From contig OX485804.1 in assembly GCA_950295325.1 (NCBI GenBank), positions 53,632,001-53,696,000 of the forward strand: a stretch of DNA of 64,000 nt. The letters run 5' to 3'. Below, in pieces: positions 24,831 to 37,348 of this stretch (positions within the stretch are counted from its first letter, which is position 1; every line of letters starts with the position of its first letter). The notes beneath the pieces are model-generated. The model was not told the DNA's origin. It saw nothing but the letters and a program-made list of their open reading frames with translations, and did not search any database. The position numbers and the translations under genes are program-made. Source of the stretch: Polytrichum commune. Lineage: Eukaryota > Streptophyta > Polytrichopsida > Polytrichales > Polytrichaceae.

Positions 24831-25260
24831 ATGGTTGATGTTGTATACATGGATGAGGTGGGTTTCAACTTACACTTCACACGTTGATTTGGAAAGGCTC
24901 ATCGAGGACAAAGATGCCAACGAATTTGTCCAACTCAAAGGGTCGCAATCTATCTTTGAATTCATTCAAACTAAGGTCATTCCTAGCCTTCAGAAACAAA
25001 GGTTCATCCTCATGGACAATGTCCCATTTCACAAATCTCAATAAATACAACAAGGTTTTGAAGATGTTGGACACATTTACTTCCATTTGCCATCATGTAA
25101 TCCACTTCACAATGTTGCAAATGGGTATTTGGACACGTCAAAAGCCATGTCCGACGGAACGATCTCCAAAATCATCAAACATTATGCCTTCACATTAATG
25201 ATGATGTACATGCAATCACTGTAGACATGATGCAAAGTTGGATAAGAGAGGTCAATAGAA
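24831..25260 (+). pseudogene. Degenerate DDE transposase (Tc1/mariner- or IS630-like, DDE_3 type)
   Basis: Reading across frames gives pieces of one transposase catalytic core in the right order. VVYMDEVGFNLHF (about 24837-24882) contains the first catalytic Asp context, then a stop, then FGKAHRGQR in the same frame. After a shift, IPSLQKQRFILMDNVPFH (about 24979-25032) contains the second Asp in the DNxxFH motif. GHIYFHLPSCNPLHN (about 25069-25113) corresponds to the LPxxSPxxNP segment before the third acidic residue, which I cannot find. Stops and at least one frameshift mean it is dead. No N-terminal helix-turn-helix and no terminal repeats were recognised. It is the only protein-coding transposon relic I can support here. 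Confidence 0.7.
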
Positions 25261-25289
25261 AATTTGGCGAGCTAGTCATGGGGAGTGAT

Positions 25290-27590
25290 TAGAATAATAT
25301 TTTACATAATGTATTGTTCTTTTTGAAATAAATGTGTATAGTTCATGAAATCGATTTTGTGAGATTGTGAATATGGGGTCAAATCATGAAGTTGCTCACA
25401 ACATGTAGTGAAATTGGTTGAAAGTTCAAGTTCAATTCGTTGTCTATGAAGTGAACTTGGCTAGGGATTCCAATGAAATTAGTAGAATCTAATGCTAGAT
25501 TGGTTTGTATAATCATAAATTTGAGTTTGCACTTATGTGAATTCATCTTACCAAAGAGTATATTTAAAAGAACATTCACTTCATCATTACTATTTCGATG
25601 TGGTATTTAAGCCAAATTCAAGTAATTACCCACCAATGTAAGAATGACAAACATTTAAGGGGCCAAGGAACACAAAAAATATCAAACAAGTATTTCTTCA
25701 GCTAAGTCTTTCCCCACTTGTAGCTAGTAAAGTTCCAACCCACCTTTGTCAATTGGTTTGTTGAAATTTATTGCCAACATTTCTCTACAGTTTTCAAAGT
25801 CCTTGAACTTAAGATATTTTCCTTTGTTACAAGAATTGCTATCATAGGAGAATAGTATGGCTATTGACTTGATAGTTCTTGCCATTCTTCATCATATGAT
25901 AGAACTCAAGGTTTTAACCAATCTAAATACATTTCATATGAATTTGAAGGTATATAGATTTATTTATATTTTTTTGGAAAGAAAATACCTCTAAATTGAT
26001 TTATTGACAATAGTTCATAGTAATCTTGGATTCCAATCATATAGATGTAATCCAAATACCACCCTCAACAACTATCTTTTGTTTGTTAGCTTTAAATTAG
26101 GTCACCAAGCCACACCTTGTAACACATCTTTGATATGAGGTATAACCCCATGTCCTTTAGGGGTTATAACCCCTATATGTACATGTATGTGGCATTAAGT
26201 ACAAAACAATGCAGTCTTGGCCAATCATAGTGGCGGTGTAAGAAGAGCACCAACTTTGCCTAATCGCAAAAGCTACTTTAGGATCTAGTCATTTAATGAG
26301 GGGGCGAGAGAAGTGTTCAACAAAAGGTGAACAATACACTTATCTAGTATAAGGCTCCCATACGCTACAAGGTTGAGTTTTTGGGCATTCTCAAAGCATG
26401 TTCACATGTTATCAAAATGTACAATTCTGAACATATACCGCCAATTTAGAAGGTGGGTTGTAACAAAATAGGCTCTCGCACGTTCTAAAGCCTTCCACCC
26501 CTTCATTATTGCAACTTTAGAAGGGCGAGTTTCAACTCCTCTATAAGAGAATCGATTATCAACACCTCATAATCTTTTACCAAATAAGAATCTTAACTTC
26601 AACTATCTTCAATAAAGCCTTGTGTATTGTAAGTAAATCCCTCCAAGTACACCAAGTGTCATGAGGTGTCACTTCAAGGCACGCTTACCTTATGCAAACA
26701 TGCAAAAAGAGAGCTCACTGTCATCTTTTTCAAAAGGTTCATCATTGACCTATTTCTTCGTTTGAAGGTGCCACATGGCATGCATATTTTTGATAAACTT
26801 TGTGTGGCATGAAAATATATTTAATTTTGGCAACAAAATGCATAAACTAATAAGGTAGTACATTAGGCTAAATTACAACTATGCACCTTGCTACTACACT
26901 AGCAAGACTTTACAAAACTTAAGGTGAGGTTACACCAGGGTCCAAGGCCAATGATGAACTAGAAAAATGAGAGATCTTATGGATTGAGAATAAAAAAGGG
27001 CTTAACATTGAGGTAGGAGTGTAGAGTATGAAGAAACATAGTGGGGTTAATGTGTCCCCCACTTTGTTGCTTATTTTCTCTGGTTCCAACTCAAAAAACG
27101 CTCCTCTTAGTTTGAGAAACTGTTCTTTAAACTTGGGTCCAATCCACAACATTGCTAAGCTTCACTTGCCACTTACCCTAGGCATGAGAACAATCTAGTC
27201 AAAGGTGGGAGTAGAAGTGCTGTAAATACCAAAACATGATGGCTTCCATTTTAGTGACATGGCAAGGTTCCCATAAAACATGCCATCTATTTTATTTACA
27301 ATGAACAAGGAGACTTATTCTTTGCCCACACTTACTGGTGGGCGCCACCACTGAACAATCAAACCCCATACATTGTCATTGGTAAGTGTGGGACTGATCC
27401 TTCATACGAAAACCTATTATAATTGACACTAGGATTTACCCTATCAATCAACAATAGGGTTTACCCAATGTACCTTAAGTTATATCACATTTACATCCTA
27501 TCTAAATTACTTTACCTTGGTTCAGGGTTTCAACCAATGAATGGGAGAACTGGCTAGCTACTCCACTATAAATTGTATTTAAGTTCACCA
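25290..27590. other. AT-rich spacer
   Basis: No gene seen. A small palindromic stretch lies near 26140-26180 (GGTATAACCCC...GGGGTTATAACCCC). Confidence 0.4.
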
Positions 27591-27596
27591 AATCTA

Positions 27597-27790
27597 TTTA
27601 TGTTGCTGAATACTAATTGTAAACCGCCCAAGTTAGTCTCACCAACGCTAAATGTAAACCTCACATTATACGTCATTCCTTGTAAACCAATTTGGGTATT
27701 ATAGATTTACAATGTTGCAACTTCTATCACTTACTGAGTGAAATTTCATCCAAATTTAAATTGTTCATGAGAATATGTCAATACACAATG
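27597..27790 (-). mobile_element. MITE family B, partial inverted copy
   Basis: On the minus strand this carries the end part of family B in order: the segments matching TTGCAACATTGTAAATCTATAA, GGAATGAC and GGTTTACAATTAGTATT. It is truncated and lies just left of, and opposite to, the fuller copy at 27884-28276. Confidence 0.5.
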
Positions 27791-27883
27791 AAAGGAATAA
27801 TTGAAGCATGTCAATGAATAACAATTTGATAATAAAGAAGTAAGGATAGTGGTTGAGTTGGCTCAAATTTCTCCCGACAATTA

Positions 27884-28276
27884 GACTGAATATTGTATTT
27901 AGTGTCATGTGGTATTTTATGCCATGGCGGTGACTTTTTTTATTGACATTTTCTATGTATAACCTTACAAATATTGTCATCCCAATGTCCTTTCAATTCA
28001 TCCAAATGCCAATATTGAAACAAAGTTTGGTGTATTCTGCATCTTAACATTCATGTAATGTAATATTGTCACGAATGATTGAAATTTGGATGAAAACTCA
28101 CTTAGTAAGTGATTATAGTTGCAACATTGTAAATCTATAATGCCCATTTTTTTATAAACAAGGAATGACAAATAATGTAAGGTCTACATTCAGTGTTGGT
28201 GAAACTACATAGGTGGTTTAAAATTAGTAGATGAGCCAAACGATCAGAATCGGTGACACTAAATACAATATTTACT
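27884..28276 (+). mobile_element. MITE family B, copy 2
   Basis: About 390 bp, colinear with 12966-13358 over nearly its whole length, with ends ACTGAATATTGTATTTAGTG and, at the right, GACACTAAATACAATATTTA. Non-coding. Confidence 0.7.
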
Positions 28277-28789
28277 GCAACTTTTAAAACTTACAGATTA
28301 CAATAAAAAAACTGATTGGGGAATACAATATCATCTGTCTTGTTCGGTTGGGCCATCGGATGATTATAAATCACATTCATTACATCCAATCGCTGTCACT
28401 GTCGAAAAATGCAAATAAAATGATCCACGTTGATGGGAGGCAGTCATTGGCCACACCCACCAACGTGTGTGAGGATCATATTGTTGTAGCAATGTTATGT
28501 CTTGAACCCCAAAACAAGGTCCATTACAAGGATATTGCTTTGGACCCCTAGTTTTTTGGGACCCAAGCCCTAATGTAAACCTATCCTTATAAACAGAGAA
28601 TTTAACAATGCATATTAAAATGCCCGTGAAATCTATGAGTCACGCCTGCATTGGAGCCCGGGAAATAAACCGACCCATGGAAATTATCAAGAGGCCTATC
28701 CCCATTGGATGTGAACTTACAAAGCAGGTAAGCCTAAAACCAGCTCATTGCTTGGATATCGAGAAGATAATGTTACCATTCCCAACGAC

Positions 28790-29353
28790 CACCGGTGCCC
28801 AGGGAGGAACCACATACGAAGGAATTCTCCGACCTCCAGACGGATATGTTTACCGTAGGACGCCGATCTCCGAACAGACCTAGGGTGGATCGGACGACCT
28901 GTACAGAAGCTGTTGCGACTGGAGGTCGGGGGATCGGGCGAGGTAGCGTGAGGCGCAAGGACCGCTGGTCGGTGGCGCATGGGACCAGCGATGAACGGTG
29001 TGAGCGGAAAGGGCGATGGATCAAAGGTATTATCAACCTCTCCGCGGGAGACCGGCGGACGCCGGAGGATACTGGACGGGCGACCGGAGGGAAGGGGGTG
29101 AGAAGCGGTCCTTGAAGGGCGGCGTCCGGAGGATTCGGGGATGGATGTGGGCGACCGATGATCGGGAGCGTGGGGGAAAGGGGCGCCGGAGGGATGGCGT
29201 CTCGCCATAGCTGCCCTTCGTTGCTCCTCGCATCAATCTCTGCCCCCCCTCTGTGCTCCGCGGGTGAGGTTTTCGAGCGGTGCTTCGTGTTTTGGCTGCA
29301 GATCTGCCGTCGTCTCGCTCTTTTCCGCCTCCAGCAGCGCTTCGTTTGGCAAC
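28790..29353 (+). promoter_or_regulatory. GC-rich, CpG-dense promoter/leader of AKR2
   Basis: Base composition changes sharply from AT-rich to GC-rich with many CG steps from about 28790 to the AKR2 start. Overlapping long open frames on both strands arise from this composition and contain no recognisable domains (Arg/Pro-rich). The right end probably contains the transcription start and 5' untranslated region of AKR2; the exact start cannot be read. Confidence 0.5.
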
Positions 29354-32300
29354 ATGGCCACTTCCGCCGGTACGTTTGCATCTCACCGCTGCTCGATTTT
29401 ATTTATTATCCCCCCCCCTCCCCCTCCCCCCCTTTGTTGACGTGATGATGTCTTGGCTTGCTTCCTTGGCTAAACAGGTTGACTGTTACTGTTTTACCGG
29501 GATGAGAGGTTTTCGTGCTCGTCTTTGTGTGTTGGAACCTTTGATTTAGATTTGGATGTGTATTTTCTTGAGGATTTTGCGTGCTTTGAGTTCGTACGAG
29601 ACGAAGAAGAAGTGGAAGCATATATTCTGAGAGTAGCCGCAATGCGATCAGGCCGGTCCCTGGTTGTATAGGTTAAGACCAATACGTACGTTTTTTTTGT
29701 GATCGTTGCTGGTATATTCTCGTGTTCGCAATGTTCCCGCGACTCGGTCAAATCTTGTGCAATTTTTCTCGTCTCGAAGCTCTCTTTTTGGACAAGCGAG
29801 AGAATGAATGTCCGTGAACATATGGTACGTCTCGTTTGGATATTCAAATTTATTTTGGCACCATTTGCTTAAGTCATACGCGTGGCAGCCCTTCGCACCA
29901 TCTCCCTGGCGTTGGCTCATGTTCAAGTATCTTCTCAGATGTTGTGGAGCCGGAAAGCATGTCAATCAGCTGGAATCCTGATTTGTACTGCACGATGTGT
30001 ATGGGGACAAACTCCACCAGACATATGTTCTCCTGTTGTTGTCTGTACCTGACAGACAAAGCTAAATGTCGTCCTTGTAAATATATTTTTTAAATATCTT
30101 CAAGCAGAATCGCATATTATAGGTATTTGTGTCTCTACATGGGTTATCTGCAAGTTGAAGCTTGCCGAGGAAGGAGAATTTGAGCTAGCGCAAGCTTGCA
30201 AATTCCATCAGCGAATTACTGAGATATTCACTTGTACTGTGTTTTAACTGTTGCAGATAGAAGCTTTGTATGGATTCTTCAACATATTGGTTCTAAAGGT
30301 TTATGGGGGTATTCTACGTCAGCTGTAGGGAAATCTGTATCGTTTCCATCTTCTTGTAGGTTGATGTCCAGGAATTTTGTTGCTGAGAAGGCTGTGTATA
30401 GTGCACTTTTTTTCTTTTTCTATTTGGGATGATTCTCAGTGCTATAGGATTTTTCAAATTAATTGGTGTGCAGTGAAGGATTTCTACGCTGCAAACCGTA
30501 TCTCTTGTCCTTTTCATGATGTGAGATTAGGGAAGCGTCAATAACTCGTTGTGAACGTGAGGACTCCTCCTATTTGTTGCTTAGTTTTCAGACAGGCTGG
30601 ATTGGTCTGATTGTGACAATTGTCCATACACCTGTTATCCTCAAGGATGAAAGCCTACCAAATACTGCTTTTGTTTCTGTAATTGGACACCGGCTACTTG
30701 AATTTCGTTTTCAGCGATACAGTGCACTGGGGTGAATCATTGTGACATGCGTTGAATTATAGTTCACAAAGGTATCAGTTCACTCTTCTGCAGATGAGAT
30801 GCTTGTATGGTCATCTTAGGATGTATTAGTCACTCCCTGTTGTCTTAAATATTTCAAAGCTTGCCTTCTGACAAGGGCATGATGTGTATGCACATTAAAG
30901 TGACAGGTAGCTATAACCTCCTTCCAGGTAATCTATAACACAAATGATTGCAAAACACTGGTGAATCATCAGTTGTTTTGCAGACAGTTGAGGAATCAAT
31001 GTTGGGCTGAGAAATATATGGGTGATATAGTAGATTGCTATGCAGTCTACCCCTTGGCGTGCCAGAGCAATCAATGTATGAAGTCATCCTGACCAAGTCC
31101 AGAGGATGTTAGTTGTGGCGATCTTTCTGGGAAGTAGAGTGTGTTGGAGTGATTACACTAGAGTGGAAGTTTGAGTTGTTGAATCAATGTCTTTTCTTGC
31201 AGGTAAAGTGGAGGATGTGGAAGAAGTGAAAGCCCCAGTCCAGCCAGCTGGCGAAGAGAAAGCCACATCTACCACTTCTGCTGCAAATCTTGCACCTGGA
31301 GCTGAGGATGAAGCAGGAGTTCCAAATCCATTTGACTTCTCAGCAATGACTGGTCTTCTGAATGTATGTATGATTGCTTTCTTTGCTTGTCATATAGTAC
31401 TTGGTTTTTAAAGTCTTCCTCCATCAAGTTGGTCTGGGTGATGTGCATTCGTGCCTGTGTTGTGTTGTCTCTCTTATTTTCCATATGGTCCTGAGCAGGT
31501 TGATGGTTCTATGTATGCAAGTTAAACTATATGTAGGTCAGGTGGATTCAACTCATCTCCCTGCTAAGTTCTTGAAAGTCATTTGAGGTTTTGGATCATG
31601 TCAAATAGACTTGAAAGTTTTAATGGGGTCACAGATAGGGTTTGGCCATGAATACTCATAGATGTCATGACATTATCTTGACTGGTAGCTGCAGATGTGA
31701 TTCTGTGTGTTTCAGTTCTTTCCTGTTCATTTCACAGCTGTTGATGCAGCCTCTGATTTGAGTCACTATCTGGGTAATGATATAATGAATGAAGTAGAAA
31801 ATCTAAAGGCTATTAACACAACTGCCATCAATAATGATGCAAGATATAATGCCCCATGAATCTCATGTGCGGGTTTCCAGGAAAGCTGGAATTCTTTCAG
31901 TGGTGCCTGGGATTCATTTTTCAATGTAAGTTTGAATTGAATAAATATTAAAGCATTGTAAGAAGAATGTCTCTCTGCAGAACCATACATAATGGGTAAT
32001 TCCGCAATGACATGCTCTCACAAAGAGTACAGTTTATTGGCTGGGTGAATTTATTATTATCCGTTCTGCAACAGCACATGGTGCATAGTAGGGAAGACCA
32101 CAGTCCAAGACTTGGTTTACAAGACACTTCAAACCATGAACTCCTCTCACTTGTTATGAGAAACAAACACACAGCTCATCTCCCCTTTAGCTAAACTTAA
32201 AAACTGTGTCCTCCCTTTGGGTCTCATCACTTCTACGATGTTGGTGTAGGAGTTGGGACTCTGCTTCTGGGGTTTTCCTATTCTTGTTCTGAATAAAGTC

Positions 32301-34686
32301 AATCACAAGTTCCACATCTATTTGAATTTGTCCAATTATCTAGCTCACTATCAGTCTTTGATGCTTTTGTTATATTTTGTGTTTCCATTCTTTTGTTTTC
32401 CTCTTTGTTTCAGTGCATCTCACAGTGAGGCATTCCTTGTTTATTGTTTCTTATATTGTGGTCGACTTACAGGACCCAAGCATAAAGGAGATGGCTGAAC
32501 AGATTGCAAAGGACCCTGCTTTCAATCAAATGGCACAGCAGTTGCAGCGCAGTGTCCAAAATGTCAACAATGATGGTGTTCCTGAATTGGACACTAACCA
32601 GTACATCAATGCCATGCAGCAAGTGATGCAAAATCCTCAGTTCATGACCATGGCAGAGCGCCTTGGCACTGCTCTCATGCAGGTTAGGCCCTGTTCCTCC
32701 TACACGACTGCTTTGATGCTTCTCCTTGGTAGTGTATGTTTTGGTAGCGAATTTAGTTTGTTCTAGGTTGTACATCTTTTTTGTAACATAAATATATAAA
32801 TATCTTCAATCTGTAACCACTACAGTAGTTAGGCCCAAGTACAATGTTTGTTTTAGTTCGACTCCACAAGGCTGTTGCTACCTTTAGGCATATGCTCAGA
32901 GAATTGATGTTAGAAATATTCTTTGCTTAGTCTTGTATCTGGTCTGGAATTAAAATAGACCTGCTGTTGTAGACTTCTATGCTTTGTTGTCAGCAGAGCA
33001 GTTTTTGTCTGGATTGTCTTAGTCTTCCATCTGGCAAGAGGAAAGATATCTGGAATCTTCATTGTATAGCTTTTATTAGTTCATTTCCATAAGCGTGTGC
33101 TACCCTGAGGTGGTTAGTGGTGGACAAGTGACAGAGGACAAGTGGATAGAGCATGAAGTGGATTGTACTTGGCATATCAATGCCTCACATTATTCTATTA
33201 TTCAAATGCAGGATCCAGCCATGTCAGGCATGCTATCCAATCTGACAAACCCTGCTCATAAGGAGCAACTTGAGCAGCGCATGGCTCAGGTGCGGGAGGA
33301 TCCAACCTTGAAGCCAGTTCTGGAGGAGATTGAAACAGGAGGTCCAGCTGCTATGATGAAGTAAGCCTTTGCAGGGCATGTTGTGTTAAGTGGGTTTGCC
33401 CCATTCTGAACATTGAATATCTGATTTATATGAGATTTGTTTACTGAAGTTGACCAAATTAAATGATCTGGTTTTTGCCCACAGGTACTGGAATGACCCA
33501 GTGGTCCTAAGCAAGCTTGGTCAAGCTATGGGTGTGGGTGTTCCTGGAGAAGCAGGTCTTCAAATTCCAGGGGAGTCTGCCAATGATGATGAAGAAGAAG
33601 AGGGTGACGAGGAAGAAGATGAGTTGACCGTCCATCATACAGCTAGCACTGGTGATATTGAGGTATGGTGTACCAGTCATCCTTCTGAAGTTGTAGAGCT
33701 TCATGAGTGCATTGTTTTACTAGTTGGAAGTTTTGAAACAAAGGGCTTCATATGATAAGTGGTGAATGAAAGAAGCAGGTGCAGTTCCTCCCTTTTGGTT
33801 CTTTCTACCATTATGTTTCTTGGTTTCAAATTGCAATTGAGCCAGTGAAGTAGCTAGTAGTTGTGTTGACACTTGTGACGTTTTTTCAGGGTCTGAACAG
33901 CCTCCTTCAACAAGGTGCTGATAAGGATGAGAAGGATGCAGAGGGAAGGACGGCATTGCACTTTGCCTCCGGATATGGTGAGGTGAGTATCAGCTGGAAG
34001 TTCATCCCCTTGATTGAGAGTAAGGTTCATGACCAAAATGTCCTAAAGAAAGAGGAATGCCTGTTGTGTATCAAATCTTGGGCCACCATTAATTTTTGAC
34101 TTGCAGGTGAAATGTGCTGAGATCCTACTGGAAGCTGGAGCTGCTGTGGATGCACTTGATAAGAACAACAATACAGCTCTCCACTACGCAGCTGGTTATG
34201 GCCGTGAAGAGTGTGTTGAGTTGCTGTTGAAAAATGGCGCCGCTGTGTATGTTCCTATATTTTCTTGACACCTGCTTACAAGTTCTATGTGCAAATTATA
34301 AGTTATTTTGTCCAGTTTTCATTTACAATGATGAGGTAGATTTCAGGACTTTCACACAAGTACATCAAGAGTACACAAAATTGTGCATATATTGTCACTG
34401 CTTTTGTGAACGAAGGTTGAGATTACTGGGTAACGCACCTCTCACAAGATGTGACAGTTTCCATGACTGCAACTTATTTTCTTCTTCTGAGCAAGAGGCT
34501 ATCCATAGAGTGACACTAATAGCGCAATTTTGTGCTGTTCGATTTATGATACATGGAACTTAAACGTGAGATTGGGTCATGTGCAGGACTCTTACAAACT
34601 TGGATGGCAAGACACCAATTGATGTTGCCAAACTGAACAACCAGGGTGAAGTATTAAAGCTTTTGGAGAAGAGCGGCTTCTTGTAA
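29354..34686 (+). CDS. AKR2: Ankyrin-repeat protein AKR2 (chloroplast outer-envelope protein chaperone)
   Basis: Eight exons: 29354-29369, 31203-31363, 32473-32682, 33212-33360, 33485-33662, 33890-33982, 34107-34246, 34587-34686; all introns are gt-ag and phases agree. The product is 348 residues, close to Arabidopsis AKR2A/B. AKR2 binds nascent chloroplast outer-envelope proteins in the cytosol and delivers them to the plastid. Domains: a variable acidic/Ala-rich start (1-45), [12 protein letters not shown] (about 48-59), the STI1-like region (60-180; [20 protein letters not shown], then [18 protein letters not shown]), an acidic linker ([13 protein letters not shown]), and four C-terminal ankyrin repeats including [14 protein letters not shown] and [14 protein letters not shown], ending EKSGFL. 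The first exon (MATSAG) is a prediction across a 1.8 kb intron. An alternative start at ATG 31187, reading through the acceptor, would give [11 protein letters not shown] prefer the spliced form because of the strong acceptor (TTTTCTTGCAG) and the GC-rich leader. Confidence 0.92.
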
Positions 34687-34689
34687 ATG

Positions 34690-35420
34690 CCCTGTATGGG
34701 TAGATGGCGGGTATACAGGTCTTGTAAGCAATGACACATACTGCAGTCAAATCATTGTCAGGACCACTTGGGTGGTACTATGCTACGTTACAATAATTTC
34801 ACGGATTTTAAAGGAGATTGCAGGCCAAGTTAGATATGTTTTCCCAATGTAATGTTTTTGTTTCCAGTCACGTATCATGGATCATTCACCAGTTGCTGGT
34901 ACTTGAGTTTTTTTATTTATTTAAATCAGCGCGTGTCTACAGAGCTTCAACCACCAAGGTTCTATCTCATGTGCACTTGCTGGTGACATTCTATGCGGCA
35001 TTCTAAACTCAGCAGTGTCTTTGTGTGATAATACTGAATATGTGAAGGCACCAATCCATCAGATGATTTTCCTTTTTGTGAACCCATGTAGGTGTGAAAC
35101 ACTTTATATTGACAATTTTTTTAAGGCTATGAGGCTTCCATGAGTTCAAATGACCTCAACCGCATGATTCTCGGTTATGTACATGTTCATGTGTGTTATG
35201 AGGTGTGTGCCTCTGTTACAAGTGGTTTAAATGTGTGACTTAAAATGTACGCAAATGGCATTTCACACTCCAGAATATCTCACTCTTGCATACTAAAATG
35301 TGAATATTTGAAATTTGCGGATGGAATGTCTTCTAAACCTTAAACCTTGCATACTCCAATACAAAATTATCATCTCAAAGTATGCCAATTTGCTACGCTA
35401 AATCTCATAACCAAGTACCC
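34690..35420. other. AKR2 3' flank and spacer
   Basis: The first few hundred bases probably include the AKR2 3' untranslated region. No other gene seen. Confidence 0.4.
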
Positions 35421-35424
35421 GTAT

Positions 35425-35665
35425 CTTCAATACCCTAACGGGAAAGTAGTAGGAATGAATTTTCTTGTCCTTTATAAGAAATTATGGTCCTCATTTTTGG
35501 TACTTGCCTCTCCCATGTCAGTGATTCTAATTTTCTTCACCAAACTCCAAACACCTCCCCTCCCTCATCAAGTTCATTGCATTGGGAGCTTTGGAACCCT
35601 AGGACCCTAATGTTTTGAATTTATTCCTTGGAAATCGATGAAATGGCAACCTCAGTAATAGGACA
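35425..35665 (+). repeat. Dispersed repeat C, copy 1
   Basis: Shares with 37020-37275, in the same order, the phrases TACTTGCCTCTC, ATGTCAGT, CACCAAACTCC, AAGTTCATTGCATTGGGA, AGGACCCTAAT and GAATTTATTCCTT. Non-coding. Confidence 0.65.
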
Positions 35666-35907
35666 ATATATCTTATGGCCCCTCCCCACTTGACATTAGC
35701 TAAGTTTAAAAGTGGGTTCTTAAAAATGAGCCTCCACACCATCGACATTATCTAGTGCCAAGCCTAGTTGGCAAATGATGTGGCATGGCTTAAAAGTGGA
35801 GGTTTTAAGGCCCTTGCCACACGAGAGGCAGAGGAAGTTCCTCCAACATGGCACCTTGCCCAAGAAAAGTCTCCTTTTCCTTGTTTTTCTCCTTATATTG
35901 TGGACTT

Positions 35908-35938
35908 CCGGGCACTAGTGCCCGGTAGTTGCGAACTA
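35908..35938. repeat. Perfect 18 bp palindrome plus adjacent small stem-loop
   Basis: CCGGGCACTAGTGCCCGG at 35908-35925 is perfectly self-complementary, and is followed by TAGTT-GCG-AACTA (35926-35938), a second small inverted repeat. No role can be assigned. Confidence 0.5.
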
Positions 35939-36178
35939 CATTTATTATGCCATGTCACTCTACTTTATTGCCAAGTACATCCCGAAGCAAGATCCAAAGC
36001 AAAATCCGAAGCTAAAAAGTCATTGTTGCCACTCCCCGTACTCTTCCTCTCATGTGACAACCACTTGCTCATTTGAACCAATGCTATTCATCCAACTCAC
36101 TACCGTTCATGCAAGTCTCCTCTCATGTGGCAAGGGCCCTCCCATCGGTACCTAGACATGAGGCAAGAATGTAGGACC

Positions 36179-36298
36179 CACTACAACAAAACGCATGTTT
36201 TATGACTACAATTTATGATTGCACTCAGTCATATTTTGGGATTTATGACTGAGTGCAATCATAAATTGTAGTCATAAAACATGCGTTTTGTTGTAGTG
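36179..36298. mobile_element. CACTA-type hairpin MITE, 120 bp
   Basis: Two arms of about 55 bp with no mismatch that I can see, starting CACTACAACAAAACGC, separated by a few bases. ACC flanks both sides (36176-36178 and 36299-36301), a 3 bp target duplication as made by CACTA (En/Spm) transposases. No coding capacity. The lack of divergence between the arms suggests recent insertion or gene-conversion-like maintenance. A transcript through it would form a long hairpin, a possible small-RNA source. Confidence 0.85.
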
Positions 36299-36934
36299 AC
36301 CTCTAAAAGTGTTGCCTCCCGCTCTTGTGATTGGTTGCTTTTAGTCTTAGCTATGAGGGCACGAGGAGCTCCATTAACAAAAACCGATGGTAAGTATTAA
36401 GGCATTTGGGGATGGGACAAAAACTATCCAACATTCATTGGTTGGTAGATAAAACCATGAACGTGTGTGAAAGCTACTTAACTAAAACCTACTTGGAAAT
36501 CTACGGAGCAAGTTCTTGTAGGTGCATTGGGATAACCGGACGTGTCCGCTATAACCGAGGGAGCTTTACCTGGGTTTTAGGGAAGTCTTTGGTTATTTGC
36601 TAATGTCAAGTGGGAAGGGGGCATTATTATAATAAGGCAGTGGAGGTTCACCATCCATCACCCATTTCAATAGTAGAGTCGACTCATCCTATCCGTTCAT
36701 CACGTAACTTCTTAGCATGAGAAAGCAAACGGCGTCGCTTTTTCGCTTCCTATCATAAATTTTGCCTTAATACTATCCACACAATGCTCCTCTAAGGGCA
36801 TAATCCATGGTACCCCATCTATCCATCATTTGACTGGTATCCTGGACTCCTATATAACCGATGATTTCCAGCTTATTTTAGGGTTTGGTTGGGAACTGAA
36901 AAACAACTAACTAGACCGATTATCCCAATTAGTA

Positions 36935-37018
36935 TAGACCCTTCACAAATAGTGTCCATAACACTAAATACACCTAAATCGTGTATTCCTCTTGTAAGTA
37001 TTTGTGCATCACCATACA
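36935..37018 (+). repeat. Local duplicate holding an empty insertion site
   Basis: Matches 37280-37348 plus 37604 onward: TATAGACCCTTCA, AATAGTGT, ACACTAAATACA, CCTCTTGTAAGT, then TGTGCAT. Here CTTGTAAGTA (36991-37000) runs straight into TTTGTGCAT with nothing between, i.e. the uninserted form of the site occupied at 37349-37593. Confidence 0.7.
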
Positions 37019-37019
37019 A

Positions 37020-37275
37020 TGCAATGTAGGAAGGAATTTTCTGGTCCTTGAAACCATAATATTTTACCCTGTCATATTTAAAGAAGTCATGTTCTTTATT
37101 TTTAGTACTTGCCTCTCATGTCAGTCATTCTAGATTGTATCACCAAACTCCAGACACATGCCCTTCCTCATTAAGTTCATTGCATTGGGAACTTTGGAAC
37201 TCTAGGACCCTAATTTTGAATTTATTCCTTTGAACGCAATCAATGACAACCCTTGTCAATAGTAGGACAACATAC
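37020..37275 (+). repeat. Dispersed repeat C, copy 2
   Basis: Direct copy of 35425-35665, moderately diverged, with a few extra bases near its left end. It is followed immediately by the local duplicate that carries the 245 bp insertion. Confidence 0.6.
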
Positions 37276-37348
37276 CTAAGTATAGACCCTTCATGAATAG
37301 TGTACATGACACTAAATACATATAAATGGTATAGTCCTCTTGTAAGTG

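Noticed and set aside
28773-29381. Long minus-strand open frames (up to 202 codons) upstream of AKR2
   Set aside because: They overlap one another in several frames, are Arg/Pro-rich without domains, and are explained by the GC-rich leader of AKR2.
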